64,000 nucleotides of DNA from Craspedostauros australis. Lineage: Eukaryota; Bacillariophyta; Bacillariophyceae; Mastogloiales; Achnanthaceae. Each line of letters begins with the position of its first letter. The stretch's first letter is position 1. The position numbers and the translations under genes were made by a program. The notes beneath the pieces are model-generated. The model did no database searches. It saw only the letters and a program-made list of their open reading frames with translations, and had not been told where the DNA came from. The stretch is taken from the NCBI GenBank assembly GCA_026770025.1, contig JAMXDE010000005.1, forward strand, positions 1-64,000, given 5' to 3'. This document shows positions 1 to 12,700 of the stretch, in pieces.

Positions 1-3000
1 AGCAACTGGAGCAGCCATCCACACCAACTGAAGCAGCCGCCCTCGTCCGAGTATGCACACAGAATGCCATCCTCAGCAACTGGAGCAACCTCCACACCAA
101 CTGGAGCAGCCGCCCTCGTCCGAGCATGCACACAGAATGCCATCCTCAGCAACTGGAGCAACCATCCACACCAACTGGAGCAGTCGCCCTCGTCCGAGCA
201 TGCACACAGAATGCCATCCTCAGCAACTGGAGCAACCATCCACACCAACTGAAGCAGCCGCCCCTCGTCCGGAGTATGCACACAGGAATGCCATCCTCAG
301 CAACTGGAGCAACCATTCCACACCAACTGGAGGCAGTCGCCCTCGTCCGAGTATGCACACAGAATGCCATCCTCAGCAACTGGAGCAACCATCCACACCA
401 ACTGGAGCAGCCGCCCTCGTCCGAGCATGCACACAGAATGCCATCCTCAGCAACTGGAGCAGCCATCCACACCAACTGGAGCAGTCGCCCTCGTCCGAGT
501 ATGCACACAGGAATGCCATCCTCAGCAACTGGAGCCAACCATCCACACCAACTGGAGCAGCCGCCCTCGTCCGAGCATGCACACAGAATGCCATGCTCAG
601 CAACTGGAGCAGCCATCCACACCAACTGAAGCAGCCGCTCTCGTCCATGCACGCACTCAGCATCACATCCTCAGCAACTGGAGCAGCCATCACACCAACT
701 GAAGCAGCCGCCCTCGTCCGAGTATGCACACAGAATGCCATCCTCAGCAACTGGAAGCAACCATCCACACCAACTGGAGCAGTCGCTCTCGTCCATGCAC
801 GCACACAGAATGCCATGCTCAGCAACTGGAGCAGCCATCCACACCAACTGAAGCAGTCGCCCTCGTCCATGCACTCACTCAGCATCACATCCTCAGCAAC
901 TGGAGCAGCCATCCACACCAACTGGAGCAGTCGCCCTCGTCCGAGCATGCACACAGAATGCCATTCCTCAGCAACTGGAGCAGCCATCCACACCAACCGG
1001 AGCAGCCGCTCTCGTCCGAGCATGCACACAGAATGCCATCCTCAGCAACTGGAGCAGCCATCCACACCAACTGAAGCAGCCGCTCTCGTCCATGCACGCA
1101 CTCAGCATCACATCCTCAGCAACTGGAGCAGCCATCCACACCAACTGAAGCAGCCGCCCTCGTCCGAGTATGCACACAGAATGCCATCCTCAGCAACTGG
1201 AGCAACCATCCACACCAACTGGAGCAGTCGCCCTCGTCCGAGCATGCACACAGAATGCCATCCTCAGCAACTGGAGCAACCATCCACACCAACTGAAGCA
1301 GCCGCCCTCGTCCGAGTATGCACACAGAATGCCATCCTCAGCAACTGGAGCAACCATCCACACCAACTGGAGCAGCCGCCCTCGTCCGAGCATGCACACA
1401 GAATGCCATCCTCAGCAACTGGAGCAACCATCCACACCAACTGGAGCAGTCGCCCTCGTCCGAGCATGCACACAGAATGCCATCCTCAGCAACTGGAGCA
1501 ACCATCCACACCAACTGGAGCAGTCGCTCTCGTCCATGCACGCACACAGAATGCCATGCTCAGCAACTGGAGCAGCCATCCACACCAACTGAAGCAGCCG
1601 CTCTCGTCCATGCACGCACTCAGCATCACATCCTCAGCAACTGGAGCAGCCATCCACACCAACTGAAGCAGCCGCCCTCGTCCGAGTATGCACACAGAAT
1701 GCCATCCTCAGCAACTGGAGCAACCATCCACACCAACTGGAGCAGTCGCTCTCGTCCATGCACGCACACAGAATGCCAATGCTCAGCAACTGGAGCAGCC
1801 ATCCACACCAACTGAAGCAGCCGCTCTCGTCCATGCACGCACTCAGCATCACATCCTCAGCAACTGGAGCAGCCATCCACACCAACTGAAGCAGCCGCCC
1901 TCGTCCGAGTATGCACACAGAATGCCATCCTCAGCAACTGGAGCAACCATCCACACCAACTGGAGCAGCCGCCCTCGTCCGAGCATGCACACAGAATGCC
2001 ATCCTCAGCAACTGGAGCAACCATCCACACCAACTGAAGCAGCCGCTCTCGTCCATGCACGCACTCAGCATCACATCCTCAGCAACTGGAGCAGCCATCC
2101 ACACCAACTGAAGCAGCCGCCCTCGTCCGAGTATGCACACAGAATGCCATCCTCAGCAACTGGAGCAACCATCCACACCAACTGGAGCAGCCGCCCTCGT
2201 CCGAGCATGCACACAGAATGCCATGCTCAGCAACTGGAGCAGCCATCCACACCAACTGAAGCAGCCGCTCTCGTCCATGCACGCACTCAGCATCACATCC
2301 TCAGCAACTGGAGCAGCCATCCACACCAACTGAAGCAGCCGCCCTCGTCCGAGTATGCACACAGAATGCCATCCTCAGCAACTGGAGCAACCATCCACAC
2401 CAACTGGAGCAGCCGCCCTCGTCCGAGCATGCACACAGAATGCCATCCTCAGCAACTGGAGCAACCATCCACACCAACTGGAGCAGTCGCCCTCGTCCGA
2501 GCATGCACACAGAATGCCATCCTCAGCAACTGGAGCAACCATCCACACCAACTGGAGCAGCCGCCCTCGTCCGAGCATGCACACAGAATGCCATCCTCAG
2601 CAACTGGAGCAGCCATCCACACCAACTGAAGCAGTCGCTCTCGTCCATGCACGCACACAGAATGCCATGCTCAGCAACTGGAGCAGCCATCCACACCAAC
2701 TGAAGCAGCCGCTCTCGTCCATGCACGCACTCAGCATCACATCCTCAGCAACTGGAGCAGCCATCCACACCAACTGAAGCAGCCGCCCTCGTCCGAGTAT
2801 GCACACAGAATGCCATCCTCAGCAACTGGAGCAACCATCCACACCAACTGGAGCAGCCGCCCTCGTCCGAGCATGCACACAGAATGCCATCCTCAGCAAC
2901 TGGAGCAGCCATCCACACCAACTGAAGCAGCCGCCCTCGTCCGAGTATGCACACAGAATGCCATCCTCAGCAACTGGAGCAACCATCCACACCAACTGGA

Positions 3001-6000
3001 GCAGCCGCCCTCGTCCGAGCATGCACACAGAATGCCATCCTCAGCAACTGGAGCAACCATCCACACCAACTGGAGCAGCCGCCCTCGTCCGAGCATGCAC
3101 ACAGAATGCCATCCTCAGCAACTGGAGCAACCATCCACACCAACTGGAGCAGCCGCCCTCGTCCGAGCATGCACACAGAATGCCATGCTCAGCAACTGGA
3201 GCAGCCATCCACACCAACTGAAGCAGCCGCTCTCGTCCATGCACGCACTCAGCATCACATCCTCAGCAACTGGAGCAGCCATCCACACCAACTGAAGCAG
3301 CCGCCCTCGTCCGAGTATGCACACAGAATGCCATCCTCAGCAACTGGAGCAACCATCCACACCAACTGGAGCAGCCGCCCTCGTCCGAGCATGCACACAG
3401 AATGCCATCCTCAGCAACTGGAGCAACCATCCACACCAACTGGAGCAGCCGCCCTCGTCCGAGCATGCACACAGAATGCCATCCTCAGCAACTGGAGCAA
3501 CCATCCACACCAACTGGAGCAGTCGCCCTCGTCCGAGCATGCACACAGAATGCCATCCTCAGCAACTGGAGCAACCATCCACACCAACTGGAGCAGCCGC
3601 CCTCGTCCGAGCATGCACACAGAATGCCATCCTCAGCAACTGGAGCAGCCATCCACACCAACTGAAGCAGTCGCTCTCGTCCATGCACGCACACAGAATG
3701 CCATGCTCAGCAACTGGAGCAGCCATCCACACCAACTGAAGCAGCCGCTCTCGTCCATGCACGCACTCAGCATCACATCCTCAGCAACTGGAGCAGCCAT
3801 CCACACCAACTGAAGCAGCCGCCCTCGTCCGAGTATGCACACAGAATGCCATCCTCAGCAACTGGAGCAACCATCCACACCAACTGGAGCAGCCGCCCTC
3901 GTCCGAGCATGCACACAGAATGCCATCCTCAGCAACTGGAGCAACCATCCACACCAACTGGAGCAGTCGCCCTCGTCCGAGCATGCACACAGAATGCCAT
4001 CCTCAGCAACTGGAGCAACCATCCACACCAACTGAAGCAGCCGCCCTCGTCCGAGTATGCACACAGAATGCCATCCTCAGCAACTGGAGCAACCATCCAC
4101 ACCAACTGGAGCAGTCGCCCTCGTCCGAGTATGCACACAGAATGCCATCCTCAGCAACTGGAGCAACCATCCACACCAACTGGAGCAGCCGCCCTCGTCC
4201 GAGCATGCACACAGAATGCCATCCTCAGCAACTGGAGCAGCCATCCACACCAACTGGAGCAGTCGCCCTCGTCCGAGTATGCACACAGAATGCCATCCTC
4301 AGCAACTGGAGCAACCATCCACACCAACTGGAGCAGCCGCCCTCGTCCGAGCATGCACACAGAATGCCATGCTCAGCAACTGGAGCAGCCATCCACACCA
4401 ACTGAAGCAGTCGCCCTCGTCCGAGCATGCACACAGAATGCCATCCTCAGCAACTGGAGCAACCATCCACACCAACTGGAGCAGTCGCTCTCGTCCATGC
4501 ACTCACTCAGCATCACATCCTCAGCAACTGGAGCAGCCATCCACACCAACTGGAGCAGTCGCCCTCGTCCGAGCATGCACACAGAATGCCATCCTCAGCA
4601 ACTGGAGCAACCATCCACACCAACTGGAGCAGTCGCCCTCGTCCGAGCATGCACACAGAATGCCATGCTCAGCAACTGGAGCAGCCATCCACACCAACTG
4701 AAGCAGTCGCCCTCGTCCGAGCATGCACACAGAATGCCATCCTCAGCAACTGGAGCAGCCATCCACACCAACTGAAGCAGTCGCCCTCGTCCATGCACTC
4801 ACTCAGCATCACATCCTCATCAACTCGAGCAGCCATCCACACCAACCGGAGCAGCCGCTCTCGTCCATGCACGCACACAGAATGCCATGCTCAGCAACTG
4901 GAGCAGCCATCCACACCAACTGAAGCAGTCGCCCTCGTCCATGCACTCACTCAGCATCACATCCTCAGCAACTGGAGCAGCCATCCACACCAACTGGAGC
5001 AGTCGCCCTCGTCCGAGCATGCACACAGAATGCCATCCTCAGCAACTGGAGCAACCATCCACACCAACTGGAGCAGCCGCCCTCGTCCGAGCATGCACAC
5101 AGAATGCCATGCTCAGCAACTGGAGCAGCCATCCACACCAACTGAAGCAGTCGCCCTCGTCCGAGCATGCACACAGAATGCCATCCTCAGCAACTGGAGC
5201 AACCATCCACACCAACTGGAGCAGTCGCTCTCGTCCATGCACTCACTCAGCATCACATCCTCAGCAACTGGAGCAGCCATCCACACCAACTGGAGCAGTC
5301 GCCCTCGTCCGAGCATGCACACAGAATGCCATGCTCAGCAACTGGAGCAGCCATCCACACCAACTGAAGCAGTCGCCCTCGTCCATGCACTCACTCAGCA
5401 TCACATCCTCAGCAACTGGAGCAGCCATCCACACCAACTGGAGCAGTCGCCCTCGTCCGAGCATGCACACAGAATGCCATCCTCAGCAACTGGAGCAGCC
5501 ATCCACACCAACCGGAGCAGCCGCTCTCGTCCGAGCATGCACACAGAATGCCATCCTCAGCAACTGGAGCAGCCATCCACACCAACTGAAGCAGCCGCTC
5601 TCGTCCATGCACGCACTCAGCATCACATCCTCAGCAACTGGAGCAGCCATCCACACCAACTGAAGCAGCCGCCCTCGTCCGAGTATGCACACAGAATGCC
5701 ATCCTCAGCAACTGGAGCAACCATCCACACCAACTGGAGCAGCCGCCCTCGTCCGAGCATGCACACAGAATGCCATGCTCAGCAACTGGAGCAGCCATCC
5801 ACACCAACTGAAGCAGCCGCTCTCGTCCATGCACGCACTCAGCATCACATCCTCAGCAACTGGAGCAGCCATCCACACCAACTGAAGCAGCCGCCCTCGT
5901 CCGAGTATGCACACAGAATGCCATCCTCAGCAACTGGAGCAACCATCCACACCAACTGGAGCAGCCGCCCTCGTCCGAGCATGCACACAGAATGCCATCC

Positions 6001-9000
6001 TCAGCAACTGGAGCAACCATCCACACCAACTGGAGCAGCCGCCCTCGTCCGAGCATGCACACAGAATGCCATCCTCAGCAACTGGAGCAACCATCCACAC
6101 CAACTGGAGCAGTCGCCCTCGTCCGAGCATGCACACAGAATGCCATCCTCAGCAACTGGAGCAACCATCCACACCAACTGAAGCAGCCGCCCTCGTCCGA
6201 GTATGCACACAGAACGCCATCCTCAGCAACTGGAGCAACCATCCACACCAACTGAAGCAGTCGCTCTCGTCCATGCACGCACACAGAATGCCATGCTCAG
6301 CAACTGGAGCAGCCATCCACACCAACTGAAGCAGCCGCTCTCGTCCATGCACGCACTCAGCATCACATCCTCAGCAACTGGAGCAGCCATCCACACCAAC
6401 TGAAGCAGCCGCCCTCGTCCGAGTATGCACACAGAATGCCATCCTCAGCAACTGGAGCAACCATCCACACCAACTGGAGCAGCCGCCCTCGTCCGAGCAT
6501 GCACACAGAATGCCATCCTCAGCAACTGGAGCAACCATCCACACCAACTGGAGCAGTCGCCCTCGTCCGAGCATGCACACAGAATGCCATCCTCAGCAAC
6601 TGGAGCAACCATCCACACCAACTGGAGCAGTCGCCCTCGTCCGAGCATGCACACAGAATGCCATCCTCAGCAACTGGAGCAACCATCCACACCAACTGAA
6701 GCAGCCGCCCTCGTCCGAGTATGCACACAGAATGCCATCCTCAGCAACTGGAGCAACCATCCACACCAACTGGAGCAGTCGCCCTCGTCCGAGTATGCAC
6801 ACAGAATGCCATCCTCAGCAACTGGAGCAACCATCCACACCAACTGGAGCAGCCGCCCTCGTCCGAGCATGCACACAGAATGCCATCCTCAGCAACTGGA
6901 GCAACCATCCACACCAACTGGAGCAGTCGCCCTCGTCCGAGTATGCACACAGAATGCCATCCTCAGCAACTGGAGCAACCATCCACACCAACTGGAGCAG
7001 CCGCCCTCGTCCGAGCATGCACACAGAATGCCATCCTCAGCAACTGGAGCAGCCATCCACACCAACTGAAGCAGCCGCCCTCGTCCGAGTATGCACACAG
7101 AACGCCATCCTCAGCAACTGGAGCAACCATCCACACCAACTGAAGCAGTCGCTCTCGTCCATGCACGCACACAGAATGCCATGCTCAGCAACTGGAGCAG
7201 CCATCCACACCAACTGAAGCAGCCGCTCTCGTCCATGCACGCACTCAGCATCACATCCTCAGCAACTGGAGCAGCCATCCACACCAACTGGAGCAGCCGC
7301 CCTCGTCCGAGTATGCACACAGAATGCCATCCTCAGCAACTGGAGCAACCATTCACACCAACTGAAGCAGTCGCTCTCGTCCATGCACGCACTCAGCATC
7401 ACATCCTCAGCAACTGGAGCAACCATTCACACCAACTGGAGCAGCCGCTCTCGTCCATGCACGCACACAGAATGCCATGCTCAGCAACTGGAGCAGCCAT
7501 CCACACCAACTGAAGCAGTCGCCCTCGTCCATGCACTCACTCAGCATCACATCCTCAGCAACTGGAGCAGCCATCCACACCAACTGGAGCAGCCGCCCTC
7601 GTCCGAGCATGCACACAGAATGCCATCCTCAGCAACTGGAGCAGCCATCCACACCAACCGGAGCAGCCGCTCTCGTCCGAGCATGCACACAGAATGCCAT
7701 CCTCAGCAACTGGAGCAGCCATCCACACCAACTGAAGCAGTCGCCCTCGTCCATGCACTCACTCAGCATCACATCCTCAGCAACTGGAGCAGCCATCCAC
7801 ACCAACTGGAGCAGTCGCCCTCGTCCGAGCATGCACACAGAATGCCATCCTCAGCAACTGGAGCAGCCATCCACACCAACTGAAGCAGTCGCCCTCGTCC
7901 ATGCACTCACTCAGCATCACATCCTCATCAACTCGAGCAGCCATCCACACCAACCGGAGCAGCCGCTCTCGTCCATGCACGCACACAGAATGCCATGCTC
8001 AGCAACTGGAGCAGCCATCCACACCAACTGAAGCAGTCGCCCTCGTCCATGCACTCACTCAGCATCACATCCTCAGCAACTGGAGCAGCCATCCACACCA
8101 ACTGGAGCAGTCGCCCTCGTCCGAGCATGCACACAGAATGCCATCCTCAGCAACTGGAGCAGCCATCCACACCAACCGGAGCAGCCGCTCTCGTCCGAGC
8201 ATGCACACAGAATGCCATCCTCAGCAACTGGAGCAGCCATCCACACCAACTGAAGCAGTCGCCCTCGTCCATGCACTCACTCAGCATCACATCCTCAGCA
8301 ACTGGAGCAGCCATCCACACCAACTGGAGCAGTCGCCCTCGTCCGAGCATGCACACAGAATGCCATCCTCAGCAACTGGAGCAGCCATCCACACCAACTG
8401 AAGCAGTCGCCCTCGTCCATGCACTCACTCAGCATCACATCCTCAGCAACTGGAGCAGCCATCCACACCAACTGAAGCAGTCGCCCTCGTCCATGCACTC
8501 ACTCAGCATCACATCCTCATCAACTCGAGCAGCCATCCACACCAACTGAAGCAGCCGCCCTCGTCCGAGCATGCACACAGAATGCCATCCTCAGCAACTG
8601 GAGCAGCCATCCACACCAACTGAAGCAGTCGCCCTCGTCCATGCACTCACTCAGCATCACATCCTCAGCAACTGGAGCAGCCATCCACACCAACTGGAGC
8701 AGTCGCCCTCGTCCGAGCATGCACACAGAATGCCATCCTCAGCAACTGGAGCAGCCATCCACACCAACTGAAGCAGTCGCCCTCGTCCATGCACTCACTC
8801 AGCATCACATCCTCATCAACTCGAGCAGCCATCCACACCAACTGAAGCAGCCGCCCTCGTCCGAGTATGCACACAGAACGCCATCCTCAGCAACTGGAGC
8901 AACCATCCACACCAACTGAAGCAGTCGCCCTCGTCCATGCACTCACTCAGCATCACATCCTCATCAACTGGAGCAGCCATCCACACCAACTGGAGCAGTC

Positions 9001-9115
9001 GCCCTCGTCCGAGCATGCACACAGAATGCCATCCTCAGCAACTGGAGCAGCCATCCACACCAACTGGAGCAGTCACACTCGCTCCTGCACCCACACAGCA
9101 TCACATCCACATATA
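1..9115. repeat. 74-bp tandem satellite array, about 123 monomers, continuing off the left edge
   Basis: The stretch is a head-to-tail array with a strict 74-bp period; the same landmarks recur every 74 bases from about 1.8 kb to 9.0 kb. Each monomer holds two copies of a 14-base core (CAACTGGAGCAGCC or a close variant) 22 bases apart, then a variable part of two main forms, one with GAGCATGCACACAGAATGCC and one with CATGCACTCACTCAGCATCACATCC or its CATGCACGCACTC form. Because 74 is not a multiple of 3, the three frames rotate. Long apparent reading frames (up to 584 codons) appear wherever a TGG/TGA-type variant at the second core happens to be TGG. I read it as non-coding satellite. The last unit decays at about 9060-9115. 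Confidence 0.97.
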
Positions 9116-9482
9116 AAGGTGGCCATTCACTGAAATAGTACATCTATTCGTTACAACGTAATATCATCTTCTTGTCATGTTTTTCATCATGTCTTGTGAT
9201 ACCATTGTTTGTTTTTTGGTTTGGTGTGGCAAGTGTTTCATTTTTTGCTTTCCGTGAGGAGTAGAGAGTTGTGTTGTGTTGGATCCCCTTCGGGGCGATC
9301 CCATTTTTTTCATTGAGATGTTGCGATGGATTGTTTCCAATTTGCTCAAATTGTTTTCCTGATCATGAGATGCTCTATAGTAACCTTGCGATTTTTTTCG
9401 CTACTTTGCGTTTACAAATTGTTTTCTTTGTTTTCTCGAGTTTATAATTCTTACGATCTCAGTCGAGAGCATTTGGTTCATC
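9116..9482. other. Non-coding spacer to the right of the satellite
   Basis: T-rich sequence with no supported gene. It contains a short self-complementary stretch at about 9281-9301 (GATCCCC, loop, GGGGCGATC). Confidence 0.5.
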
Positions 9483-9655
9483 TGCCTTTCACGTGTATTC
9501 ACGTGTTAATTTTTATTTTTGTGTTATGCTTTCGCGTGTATCCACGTGTTAGTTTTGATTTTTGTGGTATGCCTTTCGCGTGTATTCACGTGTTAATTTC
9601 ATTTCCGTAGTTTGCCTTTCGCGTTCATAATCCGTTTGATTTTCGTGTCATTGTC
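9483..9655. repeat. Short 43-44-bp tandem repeat, four units
   Basis: Four units start near 9483, 9527, 9570 and 9613. Each begins TGC(C)TTTC(G/A)CGTGTAT.CACGTGTTA and continues with a T-rich tail; the fourth is degenerate. The motif CGTGTATTCACGTG is itself nearly palindromic. It lies in the 3' flank of the piggyBac-type gene. Confidence 0.85.
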
Positions 9656-9753
9656 TGTCTTCTGGCACAGATCTGTTGCATCTGCGTAGGTGAGCTGATA
9701 TGCTATTGATGCTGCTTTTCCCTACTGCTGGCTTTGATCTCTCTAGAGTGCTC

Positions 9754-12700
9754 TCAGGTTGTGCGGTGTCGTTTCTTGCTGCGAGCCTTCTCTTCAGCAG
9801 CAAATCGAGCTGCTGCTCGTTTCTTCATCTCTGCTGCTGTCTTCCTTTCGTCTGCCTCTTGCCTTGCTTGGGATTCTTCTTCGCCCTGTTCGTCTTCTCC
9901 ACCCTCTTGAGTTACTTGTGCTACTGCTGCGACTGCTGCTGCTGCTGCTGCTGCTGCTGCCCTGCCATCTGTTCCAGATCCTTCAGCTGGTTCGTGACCG
10001 TTCTGAACTGCCACGACCGCAGGTTGAGCAGCCTCCTTCACTCCTTTCCCAACCTTCGTCCACCATTTGGTGTCGCTGCTATGCAGGATGTGGTGGCATC
10101 TGTTGGGAATCACCAGGACCCCATCTTTTGTGGATGCCTTCAACAGTGCCAGACGACCTGGGATGCCGCACTTCTCCATCCATGCAGACTTTGCTGTTGT
10201 GCCCACTCCGCAGACTGTCAGATGACATCCTGTGCAATATGATGTGACTTTCTGCTTGCACACCACACAGCTTCTCCTCTTGTTTGGAACCGTCACAAGG
10301 GTATGGTCCCCTGTGTACAAGCTTTCGACAAAGGATGCCTCTGATGCAGTTCTCTCAGCTGGGGGCTTACCAAGGATGGCAAGCAATGGCTGCCGAGTCT
10401 CTGGTGCTCCATTCGATTTGAACTCACCGACATGGCATGATTCGATGCCATTGGGGAGATTCAGCTTTTCCCTAATGTGTCTGAGCCTCATCTTGTCATT
10501 CGGTTCGTGTGCCAGTCGGGTTTGAGCGTACGCCACAGCCAAGTGGTGGGATAGGCGTTTGGTAATGGCAGCAAGGGAGTCACGGTAGCTCCACTTCTTG
10601 TTCATCTTGTTCCGAAGATGGATCAACGATGGTGATCGATCGAGATCTGCATTTGTCTCGATTGCCCTGTTGTCTGTGATCTGGATTAGCTTGTGCACGA
10701 GCGTCATCATCAGTTGCATCAGACGCGACACGAGTACGCATTGGAAGGAGACTTTTGGGGGCTTCACCTTGTGCTGTTCCATCAATCTTGACATGATATC
10801 GGAACCACCCTTCATGATGTTCCATCTTGCTGCCAGCTTTGGAAGGAAGGTCTTGACACGAGGGACCGGGAAGGTGAGATTTTCACATCCTTTCCACATC
10901 ATGAGCTGATGGAAGAGGTCATCCTCTGACATGTTCGGGAGGTAGGAGCCTTTGCCCTCGAAGTTGCCACTGCCCGGATTGGATGACATGAACTGCCTCA
11001 TGAGATCTTCAGATGGAGTTCGTCCCGGTGAATCTTCTTCGTATGCAAACTCGATCACAAGCTTGTACAGATCGTCAAGCACCAAGGCATAGGCGTCCAT
11101 CAATGCAGGCGTGAATCTGGTCGCAACAGATCTGAGGATCTCGGCCCCACTGTCACCTGCTTGCCATGCAGTTCCAGTCAAATAACACAAGTATCAGATT
11201 GAGCAATGAGTTAGTATGGTGTCAATAGCATGCGAACATCGTGCATTGGCAGAAGCAGCATGGACCGGATCTCATCACACATAGTCAATGCCAATGCCAT
11301 CGAACTTACCAATCACCATGAGTGCTCCGCTGACACCGTAGACAAATGCATGATGGAGCAACTGGAGTCTTTCACCTTCCTTGCGGATCAATTCCCGAAA
11401 GATGCCGCTCTCTGAATCTGCAAAGATATGCAAGTTGGGATCCAGCTGGTATTTTTGTTTCACCGACAATTGATGCTCCTTCTCCTCCTCCTTGGTTGTG
11501 CGCGAGGCCCTGGTCTTCATCTCGACAACAAAGACCTCATCATCTTCATCGTTGGTGCTGTCTCCGACAACCGCGAGAAAGTCAACGGATGATCGAGCAT
11601 AGGGCTTGTCTCCGCGATGCACCAACCCTGCTGTGTATGCGGCCTTCACACAGCTAGGATCTTCAGTCAATTTCGATATCTTCTCAGCTTTCTTCATGAG
11701 TGGCTGCTCATTGGTGTGGCCAAGTCTGGTGGCACGTCGCTCCTCACCAGTGAAAGGCTTCATGAACCACGTCTTCAGTGCCTCTTTCACCAAGGCCTCC
11801 TTCAGCGCCATCATGCCTCCGTCCTCTTCGTTATTCCTCACGTCGTTGTTGGCGATGCCTTCAGTATTGCCTTCAACATTGTGTCCGGTGGCAAGCATGA
11901 CATCGGCTTCAACAGGAAGGGAAGCCAGAGAGTCGATGCCAACGCCGTCGTCGGCCGATGGGAAACGGGCGATATTGCTGGTGATGCTGCCCTCAACATT
12001 GTCGTCGCCACCATCCACCTCCAGATTGTCAAGAGCCAAAGTGATGGATGCTTTGTCATGCCGCACCAATGCCTTCATCATTTCACCCTTTGCCGGAAGT
12101 TTGCCAGAGTTGGGGAATCTTGCCTTGTAGATCGCCTCCATGGTCTTTGGGGTCATGGCAACATACCGGCGATCCGGCTTCTGCTGTCGTTGGATCACAG
12201 TCTTGAGCTTCTTGTAGATACTGTCGGCTGTTTTGGGCTTGAACCCGCCACAGAAGAGCACCACCAATTCAGTCACATCCTCGAGCAGCCAGTCGACAGG
12301 AGGATTGTCGCGATTCTGAAGAACTTGGGTGATTGTTTGCTCGATGGATTTTGAGTCTTCGGCATCATCTGTGAGGAGATTGAATCGCTCCCGTGCCCGA
12401 TTCTTGACTTCACCTGTTCCGATCTCCACATGGGCTTGTTGCTTTCTGGCTTCAACGTCGATGCCCATGAATGTGGCAATGATTTCCCATGCCTGACGAT
12501 TGAGAACATGACCATTCGTCTCCTTGCACCACTCAGTGCTGGCCAGGACCACGTTGATGATGTTGTGGACGGTGGAGCTCGTCAAGCAGAACTTTCGCAA
12601 CATGAACCAAAGTGGATCTCGCTGTTCGCAGGTCATCCCAACAACATCAAGGTCACGAATCTTCTGTGCCCATCTCATCCTTGCCTTGTCTTCCGCATCA

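Noticed and set aside
1..9115. CRISPR-like array
   Set aside because: Units are contiguous and near-identical over their full 74 bp with no unique spacers, and the genome is eukaryotic.
53..9133. Many reading frames of 60-584 codons on both strands in the satellite
   Set aside because: They follow the 74-bp period in every frame, share the same text, and end at a freely varying TGG/TGA site; no start context or domain is present.
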